Source of the DNA: Calditrichota bacterium
Lineage (GTDB): Bacteria > Calditrichota > Calditrichia > Calditrichales > J004
Assembly: GCA_013112635.1 (NCBI GenBank)
Contig: JABFGF010000005.1
Span: 1 to 64,000 of the forward strand
Reading direction: 5' to 3'
DNA length: 64,000 nt
Each line of letters opens with the position of its first letter. Position 1 is the stretch's first letter. The translations under genes were made by a program, and so were the position numbers. Below the pieces are notes generated by a model. That model was not told the origin of the DNA. It worked only from the letters and a program-made list of their open reading frames with translations, and made no database searches. This document shows positions 17,878 to 27,327 of this stretch, piece by piece.

Positions 17878-19269
17878 ATGAAAACTTTTCAAATTTTTGC
17901 ACTAATATTTTTATTCTACTCATTTGCAGCAAGTCAGGACCAAATAGACAGTCTTGTAAGTTTGAACAAAGATATTGATAGCACAAAGAAACATTTACTT
18001 TATGATTATAGATTACCTGATTGGGGCTATCAGAGATTATATTTGGATTTTTATGGATCGATTTCAGGAAAGGAAACTTTAAAGGATAAAGACTTAAGAG
18101 ATAGAACCGGGTTGAGTATTAATTTTAGGCCAAGCTATTTTAGTTACTCTGAAAGTGAGGAAGAAATTTTTTCAATCAGCAGTTCTTTATCCTCATATTA
18201 TAACTATTCAAAAGGAGAGGATGATGACTTTTATTCTTCAAGAGATTACAATAGTTCAGTTTTGAATTTAAATTATAATTTGAACTTAGATATAAGGCGG
18301 TATTTAAAGAGTAACTCTTTTTTAAAATTTTCCACACAAAATTATTTTAGATACTACGAGAGAGAGAATGAATCAAATCAAATAAATTCAGGAAACCAAT
18401 ACAAATCAAAAAGCTTGGATATTATCAGGGAATACCAGCCTTCAATTCAATTTGGAACAGGTTATGGAAGGGTGCGCAATATTACACCGGTTTTTAGAGC
18501 ACTGAGATTTAATGAACGTCTTAAAAATATTACTCATATTGATGATCTTACATCAAATGATTTAGCGGAGCTTGCCGAACTTTTTAGTAAAAAATCTATA
18601 TACAACCGAATCTATGACAGGCCGGAAAAATATTTTTATTCTCAATTGCCCAAAAGTGTATTAAGTAAACTATCAGAAATGCAACCATGGGAAATTATGT
18701 ATTTGGGTGAAGCCTTTAATGAAATAACTGGAGATAGGTTCGAAGGTTTTGATGTGAATGGTGGACTTTTAATAAACTATGAAAAAAGGGATTACTCAAA
18801 TGGGGTTGACACAGAATTATTTCTATTAGGGTTGTATTTTGAGCAAGAATACTATCATAACATAAATACTTCTTATCAAATTGGTACAAACTTTTTTGGT
18901 TCTGTATCTAAGACAATAAACGAAAATACACCATATGATTATTTTGGTAAAGGCGGGTTGCAGATATTTAACTTGTGGAACTTAACAGATAGAGTTTTAT
19001 TGAAACTGGACATTGGGCTTGAATCCGGTTTTGCCTCAAGTGAATCCTGGGAGCGCGTTGATGAGTATTTTGCAGATGTTAATTTTATTTACTTTATTGA
19101 AAACAATTTATCACTTAATACTCAAATATCTTATAATTTTACAGAAAGTACTTCCGATGACGTTTCGATTTATTATAATGGTTCTTATTATAACCCATAT
19201 TATGAGGAAGATAAATCCTGGGGTATTCAACTAAATTTGAGATACTATCTAACAAGAAACTTTCTTTGA
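17878..19269 (+). CDS. Large probable outer-membrane barrel protein of unknown function
   Basis: A 463-residue protein with a signal peptide ending SFAAS (about 20). The mature part is very rich in Tyr, Ser and Asn. It shows repeated amphipathic strands (LNLNYNLNLDIRRYLKSN, SLNTQISYNFTESTSDDV, WGIQLNLRYYLTRNFL) and ends in an aromatic/leucine residue like many barrels. A helical insert lies around 205-275 (SNDLAELAELFSKKSIYNRIYD). No family was recognised. GAGGCC lies just upstream of the ATG. The gene appears to stand alone. Confidence 0.65.
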   Translation: MKTFQIFALIFLFYSFAASQDQIDSLVSLNKDIDSTKKHLLYDYRLPDWGYQRLYLDFYGSISGKETLKDKDLRDRTGLSINFRPSYFSYSESEEEIFSISSSLSSYYNYSKGEDDDFYSSRDYNSSVLNLNYNLNLDIRRYLKSNSFLKFSTQNYFRYYERENESNQINSGNQYKSKSLDIIREYQPSIQFGTGYGRVRNITPVFRALRFNERLKNITHIDDLTSNDLAELAELFSKKSIYNRIYDRPEKYFYSQLPKSVLSKLSEMQPWEIMYLGEAFNEITGDRFEGFDVNGGLLINYEKRDYSNGVDTELFLLGLYFEQEYYHNINTSYQIGTNFFGSVSKTINENTPYDYFGKGGLQIFNLWNLTDRVLLKLDIGLESGFASSESWERVDEYFADVNFIYFIENNLSLNTQISYNFTESTSDDVSIYYNGSYYNPYYEEDKSWGIQLNLRYYLTRNFL

Positions 19270-19329
19270 AATAAAACGCAATAGACTTTCACTATGAAAT
19301 GTTTTATAGTTAGTCAGAAATCGCGGCCT

Positions 19330-19578
19330 TTAAGTGTAAGCCAGCGCATGAGCATGGTCCTTTTTTATTTCCAGGATAGCCATAAACAATTCTTCCGGGC
19401 GCTCATCAGCATCATCGTTTTCTTCCACTACAACCATGTCATGATATATTTTTGCCAGCTCAAACATGGCCTCAATATTTTGATCATCAGCTTTGACGAT
19501 ATTTTCCAGTGAATCAATTTCTGCTTCCTGGGCAAAAAGGGCACTTAAAAGTGTAAAGCTGATAATTAAAAATTTCAT
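19330..19578 (-). CDS. Small exported TPR-like protein, possibly truncated
   Basis: An 82-residue protein with a signal peptide (about 1-16, LLSALFAQ) and one helix-turn-helix unit resembling a TPR motif (NIEAMFELAKIYHDM, EELFMAILEIKKDHAHAL). An ideal GGAGGAAG ribosome-binding site precedes the ATG, so it is very likely translated. A TPR protein would normally continue after HALAY. Here it stops one residue later, so the gene may be a remnant of a longer one. The function is unknown. Confidence 0.65.
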   Translation of the reverse strand: MKFLIISFTLLSALFAQEAEIDSLENIVKADDQNIEAMFELAKIYHDMVVVEENDDADERPEELFMAILEIKKDHAHALAYT

Positions 19579-19870
19579 AACTTCCTCCGGGTTGGGTTTG
19601 TGTTTTCGCTTTAAATATATGGACAGGTATAAAGATTGTTTTCTCTTTTGGATGGATGTCGCGGTTTTTACGATGAAACCCGGTTTTTAGCAGATGAATC
19701 AAGTGAGGGGAAAATTGATGTTTTTTGGTTGCGGCGGTTTTTGAATGAGGGTTTAGACTATTATTTTTGGTTGTATATATTCTTTTTATGACTTAAAGTT
19801 ATCAAATCAAAACAAGAAAATTTCTCGCTTAAACTGTTAGATGCATTTAGTTTAAAATATATTAGGGAAT
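19579..19870. other. Intergenic stretch without a supported gene
   Basis: 292 bp between the small TPR-like gene (leftward) and the membrane coiled-coil gene (rightward). It is AT-rich, especially after 19760, and should contain both divergent promoters. I found no clear -35/-10 pair, RNA gene or repeat. Confidence 0.4.
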
Positions 19871-20785
19871 ATGAATATGGATTCAATTCATGTTGCAATA
19901 TCTACTTTAGCTGACAGTATTTATATTGCAAAAACAGCTCCGCCTGAAATTAAGACACCTATTAATATGTGGACGCATCCCGCAGTAATAGTTGCAATCA
20001 TTTCAATTGTTATTTCAATTTTAGCTTTGTCTGTTCCCTTCATTTTAAAAATCTTAAAAATTAAAAGTCTTAAAAAGAGTATTTATACGTTGCTCAGAGA
20101 AGTACAAGATGAACTAATTAGATATAAAGAAGAATATGTAAAGTTAAAAGATCAATTGATGGCCGATAAAAAAGGCTTATATTTTCCGTTATTAAATGAA
20201 GCACCATTTTATGCATTACAAAAAATTGAATACGTTGATCTCCACAAAATATTTTTACAAAAGGATTATAATTATGAACGATTTAAAAGTATTATCATCA
20301 TAATTGAGTATCTAAAAACGAATGAGATATCAGAGCGTAATTTCGAAAATTATAAGGCTGATTTAAGACGATATAATAATGAGATAAATGATGCATTAAG
20401 CTTCATTCTTCGCACTTTTGATAATATTGCTGGGGCTGTTCAGAGAGGGGAAGTTAATCCTGAAGATCCATTTCTTTTAGGATATGTAGAAATTCAGAAA
20501 AAATTTCGAGAAAGTGATGATAATGAAGATTTAGATACAATTATTAACATCTATGCTGAACCGCTAAAAGAGCTGTGTAAAAATCATCTGCATAATCATA
20601 TTGCCGTATTATTTCTAAATTATGCTATTAAAATTAGCCAAGCTCATAAGGATATACTGCGGATGAATAAAATATATGAAAAGTTTATGGAATCAAGTAT
20701 TGAGCGAATAAATAAAGTCATAAAGAATCTATCAGATAGTATTAACTTTTACTATCCGAAGAGTTCACACAATTCAAAAATATAA
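19871..20785 (+). CDS. Membrane-anchored coiled-coil protein of unknown function
   Basis: A 304-residue protein with one transmembrane segment at about 36-57 (AVIVAIISIVISILALSVPFI) preceded by a short extracytoplasmic or cytoplasmic head. About 240 residues of mostly charged, helical sequence follow, with coiled-coil potential near 65-100 (SLKKSIYTLLREVQDELIRY). No known motif was found. An AGGGA site lies immediately before the first ATG, and the second ATG (19877) has better spacing. It precedes the AbiV-like gene by 29 bp in an AT-rich island, which suggests a two-gene accessory unit. Confidence 0.65.
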   Translation: MNMDSIHVAISTLADSIYIAKTAPPEIKTPINMWTHPAVIVAIISIVISILALSVPFILKILKIKSLKKSIYTLLREVQDELIRYKEEYVKLKDQLMADKKGLYFPLLNEAPFYALQKIEYVDLHKIFLQKDYNYERFKSIIIIIEYLKTNEISERNFENYKADLRRYNNEINDALSFILRTFDNIAGAVQRGEVNPEDPFLLGYVEIQKKFRESDDNEDLDTIINIYAEPLKELCKNHLHNHIAVLFLNYAIKISQAHKDILRMNKIYEKFMESSIERINKVIKNLSDSINFYYPKSSHNSKI

Positions 20786-20814
20786 GTATTAGCATATGCT
20801 GTCTAAAAAAGGTT

Positions 20815-21559
20815 ATGGTAGGGATGAAGATAGGACGAATTCTAAAATCAGAAAGAAAAATTACTCTTACTGAAGAATTGTTGGTTGAATATTATTCAGG
20901 AGCTTTAAAGAATAGTGACGCATTAATTGAAGAATCAAATTTACTATTTAAAAATAAATCATATGCACGGTGCTATTTCTTAGCATGTTCAAGCATCGAA
21001 GAAAGTGGTAAAGCTGTCGAGGCATTTTTGGGGCTTGGAAGGAATTTAACAGACCCAGCGGTGCAGAAAACGCTTATTCAAAACTTCGAAGATCATAATA
21101 AAAAATTACTTTCTGCTCTTATGACTTTACTCTCAAAGCCACCATTTCCTATAGATAAGTTAGACCTTATTACTGACATATCTCTTCAATTATTTCAGGG
21201 GAGAGAAAAATCTCTTTACACAGATATTAATAAAAGTGAAATTACTATTCCAAAATAATATAGTTGATGCTGACAATGCTAAAGATACTTTAAATTTAGC
21301 AAAACAATCTTATTCAGGAGCCCAAGATTTTATTGTAAAGTTTAAGCATAAAAAATACAGCACTTTTGAAGATAAGCTTTTTTCGATACCAACTGACAAA
21401 ATAGGAAAGATTTTTAGTTCAATGGATTTCTGGGAGTACTTTGCAACGGCTTCATCAAAAAATAAAAAACTTGGCTTTCACGAATATGGAGCTAAGTATT
21501 ATGAAGAATACTTTTGTAAACAGAAAAAATTTAAATCACAAAATGATTCAGATGTTTAA
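20815..21559 (+). pseudogene. AbiV-family (HEPN-like) abortive-infection protein, frameshifted
   Basis: The first frame (20815-21258) has the AbiV hallmarks: helices with NSDALIEESNLLFKNKSYARC, then FLACSSIEESGKAVEAF containing the conserved Glu-Glu-x-Gly-Lys, and REKSLYTD. The frame then stops at a TAA (21256-21258) right after an A-run at 21252-21255. Removing one A restores reading into NNIVDADNAKDTL and about 100 further residues to 21559. The total of 745 nt is one more than a multiple of three, so a single-base insertion explains the break. AbiV-type proteins block phage development in lactococci. It is either a decayed gene, a sequencing indel or slippage-dependent expression. An in-frame ATG at 20824 is an alternative start. 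Confidence 0.75.
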
Positions 21560-21612
21560 GGTTTTACACGGTTAAACCTCTAATGCGAGGTGCTAAAACA
21601 ATAGGAGAAAAA

Positions 21613-21822
21613 ATGCAACACACAAACTGGCAATGCCCCAAATGTAGAAATCAGGAATTTGATACCGACCAATTTGCTGCAACCGGTGGCGGATTTGCAA
21701 AAATATTTGATGTGCAAAATAAAAAATTTACAACTGTAACCTGTACCCGCTGCAAGTACACGGAAATCTACAAAGCCGAAGCCAGCACGCTTGGCAATGT
21801 GCTTGATTTTATTACCAGCTAA
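21613..21822 (+). CDS. Small zinc-ribbon protein
   Basis: A 69-residue protein with two Cys-x2-Cys knuckles, WQCPKCRNQEF near residue 7 and TCTRCKYTEIY near 45, forming a zinc ribbon like that of COG3478-type proteins (putative nucleic-acid-binding zinc ribbons). I start at 21613, where AGGAGAA is 5 nt upstream. The ten-residue longer version lacks a site. The VOC-family gene follows after 13 bp, so the two probably share a transcript. Confidence 0.85.
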   Translation: MQHTNWQCPKCRNQEFDTDQFAATGGGFAKIFDVQNKKFTTVTCTRCKYTEIYKAEASTLGNVLDFITS

Positions 21823-21835
21823 ACGGAGCAAGCAA

Positions 21836-22189
21836 ATGAGCAATCATGAAAAAATAAATTATGTGGAATTTCCGGCAAAAGATATCCAGGCAACAAAGGA
21901 TTTTTTTGCAGCCGCTTTTGGCTGGGAGTTTGTAGATTACGGCCCGGATTACTGCTCAATTACAAATGCGGGGATCGATGCCGGTTTTTTTAAATCCGGG
22001 TTAAATGTTTCAACTGAAACGGGTAGCGCATTGATTGTTTTATATAGCGATAACCTGGAACAAACCCAGACAAAAATTGATGAAAAAGGTGGATCAATAA
22101 CCAAAGCAATATTTTCATTTCCGGGTGGCCGCCGTTTTCATTTTAGCGATCCAAATGGAAACGAGTTTGCTGTTTGGTCGGATAAATAA
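21836..22189 (+). CDS. VOC-superfamily (glyoxalase-like) protein
   Basis: A 117-residue single VOC module with paired beta-alpha-beta-beta-beta units: INYVEFPAKDIQATKDFFAAAFGW, shown here as separate motifs (INYVEFPAKD; FFAAAFGWEF), and the closing HFSDPNGNEFAVW. Such proteins bind a divalent metal in a dimeric barrel and include dioxygenases, isomerases and antibiotic-binding proteins. The reaction is unknown. I start at 21836 (MSNHEK), with CGGAGC upstream. The longer frame overlaps the zinc-ribbon gene without reason. Confidence 0.85.
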   Translation: MSNHEKINYVEFPAKDIQATKDFFAAAFGWEFVDYGPDYCSITNAGIDAGFFKSGLNVSTETGSALIVLYSDNLEQTQTKIDEKGGSITKAIFSFPGGRRFHFSDPNGNEFAVWSDK

Positions 22190-22245
22190 AACCTAAGTTT
22201 AAATATTAATTATGGCTCACTTAAATGTTTTCAAAAGGATAAACC

Positions 22246-23013
22246 ATGTTGAATGCTTTTCCAGTTCTCAGATTAATTGCCGGTTTTGCTATTTTTCTTT
22301 TTTTTACAAACGCGTATTCACAACAAGAGATTGAAGGCAAATTTTCACCAACTTTGAGGAATGACTTTTCAGATACTTTCCAAAAGTCTCAATCTCTAAT
22401 AAACCAAAACAATACATCATCGTCAACTTCTGATAATTCAATCTCAATCGGCTATGTTCATGTTTATGGTGGAATGGGGTTCTCAATTCTCTCTTCTTCT
22501 AAAATTGAAAAACTTTTAGGAGATGATTTTGGGATTGGAATTGGTCTTCCAACCTGGTCCTACGGTTTCATTACCGGATATCAAAACATCATTCAGTTTG
22601 AATACAATTTTGGTATTTCGGATCATAATTTTAACAATAACAGCATTATTAAAAGTATCCCAAACAAAGTGATAAAAATGGATTATGATACGGAGGATTT
22701 TCAATTAAAAATTAATCCGTTTTTTTGGCAAGAATCTAAAACCCCGAGTGGTGCAATCTCAGCATTTTTCCTGGTATGGGGCAAAGGAGATGTTGTTTGG
22801 AAGGATGAGAATAACGATGGTTTTACAGGAACAAGCCAGATTCTGGGTGTCGAGTATGCCCTCATTTCTAAAAATATTTCAATAAGCGGAAGTTTTAAAA
22901 GATACGGAATTGAGTTTGACAAAACAATCCTGCTTGGAATACCTTTTGATGAAAAGGCAAAAGCATCAGACTATATTTTAGAAATGAAAATTGGTTTTGG
23001 TTTTGGGATTTAA
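22246..23013 (+). CDS. Exported protein of unknown function, probable outer-membrane protein
   Basis: A 255-residue protein with a signal peptide ending TNAYS (about 24) and a Ser/Asn-rich linker (about 45-65). Glycine- and aromatic-rich strands follow (GIGIGLPTWSYGFITGYQN, VIKMDYDTEDFQLKINPFFW, YILEMKIGFGFGI). The pattern fits a small barrel or beta sandwich. Convergent with the propeller lipoprotein gene 42 bp away. No family was recognised. Confidence 0.6.
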   Translation: MLNAFPVLRLIAGFAIFLFFTNAYSQQEIEGKFSPTLRNDFSDTFQKSQSLINQNNTSSSTSDNSISIGYVHVYGGMGFSILSSSKIEKLLGDDFGIGIGLPTWSYGFITGYQNIIQFEYNFGISDHNFNNNSIIKSIPNKVIKMDYDTEDFQLKINPFFWQESKTPSGAISAFFLVWGKGDVVWKDENNDGFTGTSQILGVEYALISKNISISGSFKRYGIEFDKTILLGIPFDEKAKASDYILEMKIGFGFGI

Positions 23014-23055
23014 GATAACAAGATTAAGCTATCTTAGACTCATAGACCATGAACA

Positions 23056-23994
23056 TCATTTATTGGGAATCTCTACAAACACAGGTGCTTGCTGGTACTT
23101 GTAAGTTGTATCAGTCAATATTTTCATATTTTTTGTTTGCCAGTCAATTAAAGCAATATCAAACTGCGATTGTCCGGCGTCAAAAATTTCAACAGCCAGC
23201 CATTGGCCATCGCTGCTCCAGTCGTGCCAGCCTTCTTCCTTATCGCTACTTGTTAGCAGCCATTGTTTTTTGCCATCCGGGGTTACAGCAAAAAGTTTAT
23301 ACGAGCCATTTTGTTTTGATTGATAGCTTATAAAATTTTCTTTTGAATTCCATCTTGGCGTTCCTGCTTTATAAGCATACCACTCAGCGGTAGTATCATT
23401 TGGAGGATAATGGGTTAATTGTTTAAGAGCTTTTCCCTCATCATTTATCAGGTACAATTCATCAATAAATCCTTTTTCCCTTTTAGATTTTTTCGTAGCG
23501 CCCCTAAAAACGATTTGTTTGCCATCTGGGGAAAAACATGGATCGCTATTATAAGGCAATCCGGTCGAAACTTTTTGCAGGATTTTCCCATCCAGATCAA
23601 TCAAGTAAAAAACCGAATCAACAGATTTGTGAGGCGATACAATCAACTCCTGACCATTTTTACGGCTGTCAAGCCAGCTATCCCGTAAGCGGAATTTGCT
23701 AATTTTCCTAACATTCTGCCCATTTATATCCATTTCATAGAGATAATAAAAACGGTGGGTAGTGTCGCGATCAGAAATAAAAAAGATTTTGTTTTTATGC
23801 GCATGATAAACCCAATCCACGCCTTTCCAGTTGGAAATATTTTTTTTATTAGAGCCATCCATATCCATGATAAATATTTCGTAATCATCAGCTTCAATAT
23901 CATAGCCGACGTTGTAGACGATTTTATATTCAGTCTTAGAATTAGAACTACACCCAAAAAAGAAAAATAGAAAAAGTATAAAATATGTTTTCAT
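23056..23994 (-). CDS. TolB-like PD40 beta-propeller lipoprotein
   Basis: A 312-residue lipoprotein. The lipobox is LFFFFFGC with Cys15. The mature part consists of repeated TolB/PD40 blades: YEIFIMDMDGSNKKNIS, YLYEMDINGQNVRKIS, DPCFSPDGKQIVFRG, LYLINDEGKALKQLT and DWSSDGQWLAVEI. It is anchored in the envelope, facing the periplasm, and probably serves as a binding scaffold. The stop of the upstream-coded amidohydrolase is 17 bp away on the same strand, so the two are likely cotranscribed. No TolB partner genes are nearby. Confidence 0.85.
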   Translation of the reverse strand: MKTYFILFLFFFFGCSSNSKTEYKIVYNVGYDIEADDYEIFIMDMDGSNKKNISNWKGVDWVYHAHKNKIFFISDRDTTHRFYYLYEMDINGQNVRKISKFRLRDSWLDSRKNGQELIVSPHKSVDSVFYLIDLDGKILQKVSTGLPYNSDPCFSPDGKQIVFRGATKKSKREKGFIDELYLINDEGKALKQLTHYPPNDTTAEWYAYKAGTPRWNSKENFISYQSKQNGSYKLFAVTPDGKKQWLLTSSDKEEGWHDWSSDGQWLAVEIFDAGQSQFDIALIDWQTKNMKILTDTTYKYQQAPVFVEIPNK

Positions 23995-24011
23995 GGAATT
24001 TGTCCTTTTTT

Positions 24012-25673
24012 TTAACTCCGTAACATTTTCCCGGGCTTCGCATTTGTCATTTCACCTTTTTGGATAACTGCTGTACCATTTACAAAAACGTATTCAATCC
24101 CGGTTGAGTATTGGTGCGGGTCGTTGAATGTTGCGAGGTCTTTGACTTCATCAAAATCAAAAAGTACAAGATCTGCTATGTTGCCTTTGGCTATTCTTCC
24201 ACGGTCGGTTAAACCAAGTTGATCGGCAGGCATGGAAGTCATTTTTTTTATGGCTGTCGGTAAATCGAATATTTTTTGCTCACGGCAATAATAACCCAAA
24301 ACACGCGTACATGTACCATAGCTTCGTGGGTGCGGACGATCTTTTGCTGCGGGTCCATATGGTGCCTGGCTATCACCATCGGAACCAATCATTGCCAATG
24401 GATGGGCCAGAATTTTTTCTACATTTTGCGGGTTCATACCATGCCCGACAAAACCAACCGAAAAGTTTTCTTTTTCGAGAAGCCGGAGAACAGCCTCAAT
24501 GGGTTCTGCATTCCAAAGTTCAGCAATTTCAATTATATTTTTACCAATCAAATTCTGGTTGTTTTTTAAACTGTTAATGACAATCAGCTCATAACCGCCA
24601 AGATCAAACATAACTTTATGATCAGTTTCTTTGCTGATTTTTTCCCTGGTTGCCGGATCTGCTAATCTTTGACCCAATTGTTTTGAACCTCCCTCGCGTG
24701 ACCAGTGCGGCAAGAAGACGGTTAGAGTTGTCGAAGATGCGTTGTAAGGATAAGCATCAAACATAACATCAACGCCTTTTGCACGGGCCAACTCAATCAT
24801 ATTTAGTGCAGCAATTTGTTTATCCCAGTTAGCTTTTCCATTTGCTTTTAGATGAGATATTTGCAGGCGTACACCAGATTTGCGAGAGATCGTTAGTGCT
24901 TCGCTGATGGCGGACAAAAGACGTTGTTCTTCATCGCGCATGTGTGTGGCATAAAGCCCATTAAGCCGTGCTGTAACTTTTGCCAGCTCAATTAATTCTT
25001 CGGTTGGGGTAAAAGCCCCGGGCGTATATTCCAAACCCGTGGAAAAGCCAAAAGCGCCTTGATCCATACCCTTCTCAAGCTCGTACAAAACTGATTTTAA
25101 CTCATCCTTGGTGAGATGGCGGTCAACCAATCCGATAGCATTTCTGCGCAAAGTACCTTGCCCCAATAAGAGAGCCTGGTTTAGTGCAATGCCTTTTTCG
25201 TCAATAATTTTACAGTAGGAGTCAACATCTGTCCAGCTTTCTTCAATACCATCATCTTTAAATGACTTCGCTCTCTTTTCTCGATCCATGCCTTTTAAAG
25301 GAGTAGCCGAATAGCCACAATTACCGGTTACTTCGGTGGTTATTCCCTGTGTGATGCGGCTTTCTGCACCCGGATAAAGCAAGATATCATCATCGCTGTG
25401 GGTGTGTATGTCGATAAATCCGGGTGAAAGATAAAGACCGCTGGCATCGATTGTTTTTTTGGCTGTAGTAGAATTAAAATGCCCGATATCGCGGATTCTG
25501 TCATTTTGAATGAGCAAATCGGCTTGCCAGATCTGCACACCGGTGCCATCTAAAATTTGGGCATTTTTTATAAGTATGTCAGCTTTATCTGGCATGGTAA
25601 AAACATTTTTCCCAAGCGATAAAATCCCGGCGGTGGCCAGAGAGGTTTTTGTAATAAATGTTCTTCGTTTCAT
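24012..25673 (-). CDS. N-acyl-D-amino-acid deacylase-like amidohydrolase
   Basis: A 553-residue metal-dependent amidohydrolase with a twin-arginine-like signal (KRRTFITKT). The HxH pair His90/His92 is in GFIDIHTHSDDD. EVTGNCGYS carries the Cys typical of D-aminoacylases. Metal-site His residues lie in YATHMRDE and QISHLKANG, and the late Asp in IGSDGDSQAP. D-aminoacylases release D-amino acids from N-acyl derivatives, and related members cut D-peptides or dihydropyrimidine rings. Export suggests use of extracellular peptidoglycan or modified peptides. Start is the ATG that gives the Tat signal. Confidence 0.88.
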   Translation of the reverse strand: MKRRTFITKTSLATAGILSLGKNVFTMPDKADILIKNAQILDGTGVQIWQADLLIQNDRIRDIGHFNSTTAKKTIDASGLYLSPGFIDIHTHSDDDILLYPGAESRITQGITTEVTGNCGYSATPLKGMDREKRAKSFKDDGIEESWTDVDSYCKIIDEKGIALNQALLLGQGTLRRNAIGLVDRHLTKDELKSVLYELEKGMDQGAFGFSTGLEYTPGAFTPTEELIELAKVTARLNGLYATHMRDEEQRLLSAISEALTISRKSGVRLQISHLKANGKANWDKQIAALNMIELARAKGVDVMFDAYPYNASSTTLTVFLPHWSREGGSKQLGQRLADPATREKISKETDHKVMFDLGGYELIVINSLKNNQNLIGKNIIEIAELWNAEPIEAVLRLLEKENFSVGFVGHGMNPQNVEKILAHPLAMIGSDGDSQAPYGPAAKDRPHPRSYGTCTRVLGYYCREQKIFDLPTAIKKMTSMPADQLGLTDRGRIAKGNIADLVLFDFDEVKDLATFNDPHQYSTGIEYVFVNGTAVIQKGEMTNAKPGKMLRS

Positions 25674-26007
25674 TATTTGGGCTCCAGACCAATTAGGTTC
25701 ATAATCTTACTCGGATATCCCGATACTTTTGGAGACATATATTTTAATGGTTTAATTATAGTAGATTTTTGTGATGCTTCCAATAAATTTAATGGGTGAG
25801 CCAATATTATTTTTAAAATGGATAATAAACTTTCATTAAATATCGGGATGTAACCATGTATTCCTGATTGGGTTTATGCCCAAAACTATTAGGTTATTTT
25901 TAAAAGTTTCCAATTCTATCCTTTTTAAACACTTTTTTATTTGTTAAATTAGTACAGAGAAATCTACAAAGATTTTGATTTAACAATATTTAAAAGAGAG
26001 TTTGAAA
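25674..26007. other. Divergent intergenic region upstream of gdh
   Basis: 334 bp between the leftward amidohydrolase and the rightward glutamate dehydrogenase. It holds a 9-bp inverted pair ATCCCGATA (25717-25725) and TATCGGGAT (25841-25849), 115 bp apart, of unknown meaning. An AT-rich tract before 25990 is the probable gdh promoter. I see no gene, RNA or riboswitch. Confidence 0.4.
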
Positions 26008-27294
26008 ATGAACAATTCCGCCTACAATCCTTTCGAAACAGCCCAAAAACAATTTGACCAAACCGCTGATTTATTGGAGCTAAAAACAGTAACGCGTGAT
26101 CTTTTGCGCAGCCCAATCCGCGAATTCAATTTTATTATTCCGGTGCGAATGGACGATGGCTCCAAGAAAATTTTTCGTGGTTTTCGCATCCAGCATAATG
26201 ATGCACGCGGCCCGGCAAAAGGCGGTATCCGTTTTCATCCTCAGGAAACAATTGACACCATCCGCGCTATGGCCATGTGGATGACCTGGAAAACAGCGGT
26301 TGCAGATTTACCTCTTGGTGGTGGAAAAGGTGGCGTTATTTGCGATCCGCATAATTTGAGCCTCAATGAGCAGGAGCAGATTTGTCGCGGATGGGTGCAG
26401 CAGGTTGTAAAAAATGTTGGTCCTTATACTGATGTCCCCGCTCCTGATGTGATGACCAGTGCCCAGCACATGTTATGGATGTTGGATGAATATGAAAAAA
26501 TTACCGGTGAACGAAGGCCTGGTTTTATCACTGGCAAACCAGTTGGCATGGGTGGTTCGCTTGGCAGAAAAGAAGCAACCGGTTATGGCGTGATGATCAC
26601 CGTGCGCGAAGCGTTAAAAGAGTTGGATATCAACCCGGAAAATACACGGGCAAGTTTCCAGGGTTTTGGAAATGTTTCTCAGCATGCAATTGAGCTTTAT
26701 CAACAAATGGGAGGCAAAGCTGTTTGTGTTTCATGTTGGGATCAGGAAGAGCAAAAAAGTTATTCTTATCGTAAAAAAGACGGTTTTGATCTGGAGCAGT
26801 TGAGGGCGATTACTGATTCATTTGGCGGCATCAAAAAATCAAAAGCAGCAGATCTTGGTTATGAGGTTTTAGATAGTGATGCCTGGTTGGAGCAGGATGT
26901 TGATATCCTGGTGCCAGCTGCATTGGAAAACCAGATTACAGGGGAAAACGCAGACAAAATAAGAAGTAGTGTAAAGATAATCGCGGAAGCGGCCAATGGC
27001 CCAACAACGCCCGCAGCCGATAAATTTATCAAAGAGAAAAATATTTTTATGATCCCGGATTTGCTGGCTAATGTAGGCGGGGTTACTTGTAGTTATTTTG
27101 AACAGGTGCAGAGCAATATGAATTATTTCTGGGAAAAGGATGAGGTCCTGGGCAAGCTTGATGTAAAAATGACATCAGCTTTTATAGCTGTAAGTGATTT
27201 TGCACTTTCGAATAAATTATACATGCGCGATGCTGCTAATGTTATTGCGGTGGATCGTGTTGCCCAGGCTTGTAAGGACCGCGGCTGGGTGTGA
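26008..27294 (+). CDS. gdhA: Glutamate (Glu/Leu/Phe/Val family) dehydrogenase
   Basis: Catalyses reversible oxidative deamination of glutamate to 2-oxoglutarate. The 428-residue protein has the substrate lysines in ARGPAKGGIRFHP and LPLGGGKGG and the catalytic Asp in TDVPAPDVMTS. The GKPVGMGGSLGRKEATGYG segment precedes the Rossmann domain, whose loop is FQGFGNVSQHA. The coenzyme cannot be settled by eye. I start at ATG 26008, preceded by AGAGAG. A TTG two codons upstream is also open. It lies upstream of the PEP/pyruvate-binding pair, separated by a palindromic repeat. Confidence 0.95.
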   Translation: MNNSAYNPFETAQKQFDQTADLLELKTVTRDLLRSPIREFNFIIPVRMDDGSKKIFRGFRIQHNDARGPAKGGIRFHPQETIDTIRAMAMWMTWKTAVADLPLGGGKGGVICDPHNLSLNEQEQICRGWVQQVVKNVGPYTDVPAPDVMTSAQHMLWMLDEYEKITGERRPGFITGKPVGMGGSLGRKEATGYGVMITVREALKELDINPENTRASFQGFGNVSQHAIELYQQMGGKAVCVSCWDQEEQKSYSYRKKDGFDLEQLRAITDSFGGIKKSKAADLGYEVLDSDAWLEQDVDILVPAALENQITGENADKIRSSVKIIAEAANGPTTPAADKFIKEKNIFMIPDLLANVGGVTCSYFEQVQSNMNYFWEKDEVLGKLDVKMTSAFIAVSDFALSNKLYMRDAANVIAVDRVAQACKDRGWV

Positions 27295-27327
27295 AAGTAA
27301 AGTGGATTGGAATTACGCATAAATGGA

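Noticed and set aside
21236-21559. Separate 107-residue gene after AbiV-like frame
   Set aside because: Its sequence is the natural continuation of the AbiV-like protein after a one-base shift, and its GTG start has no ribosome-binding site.
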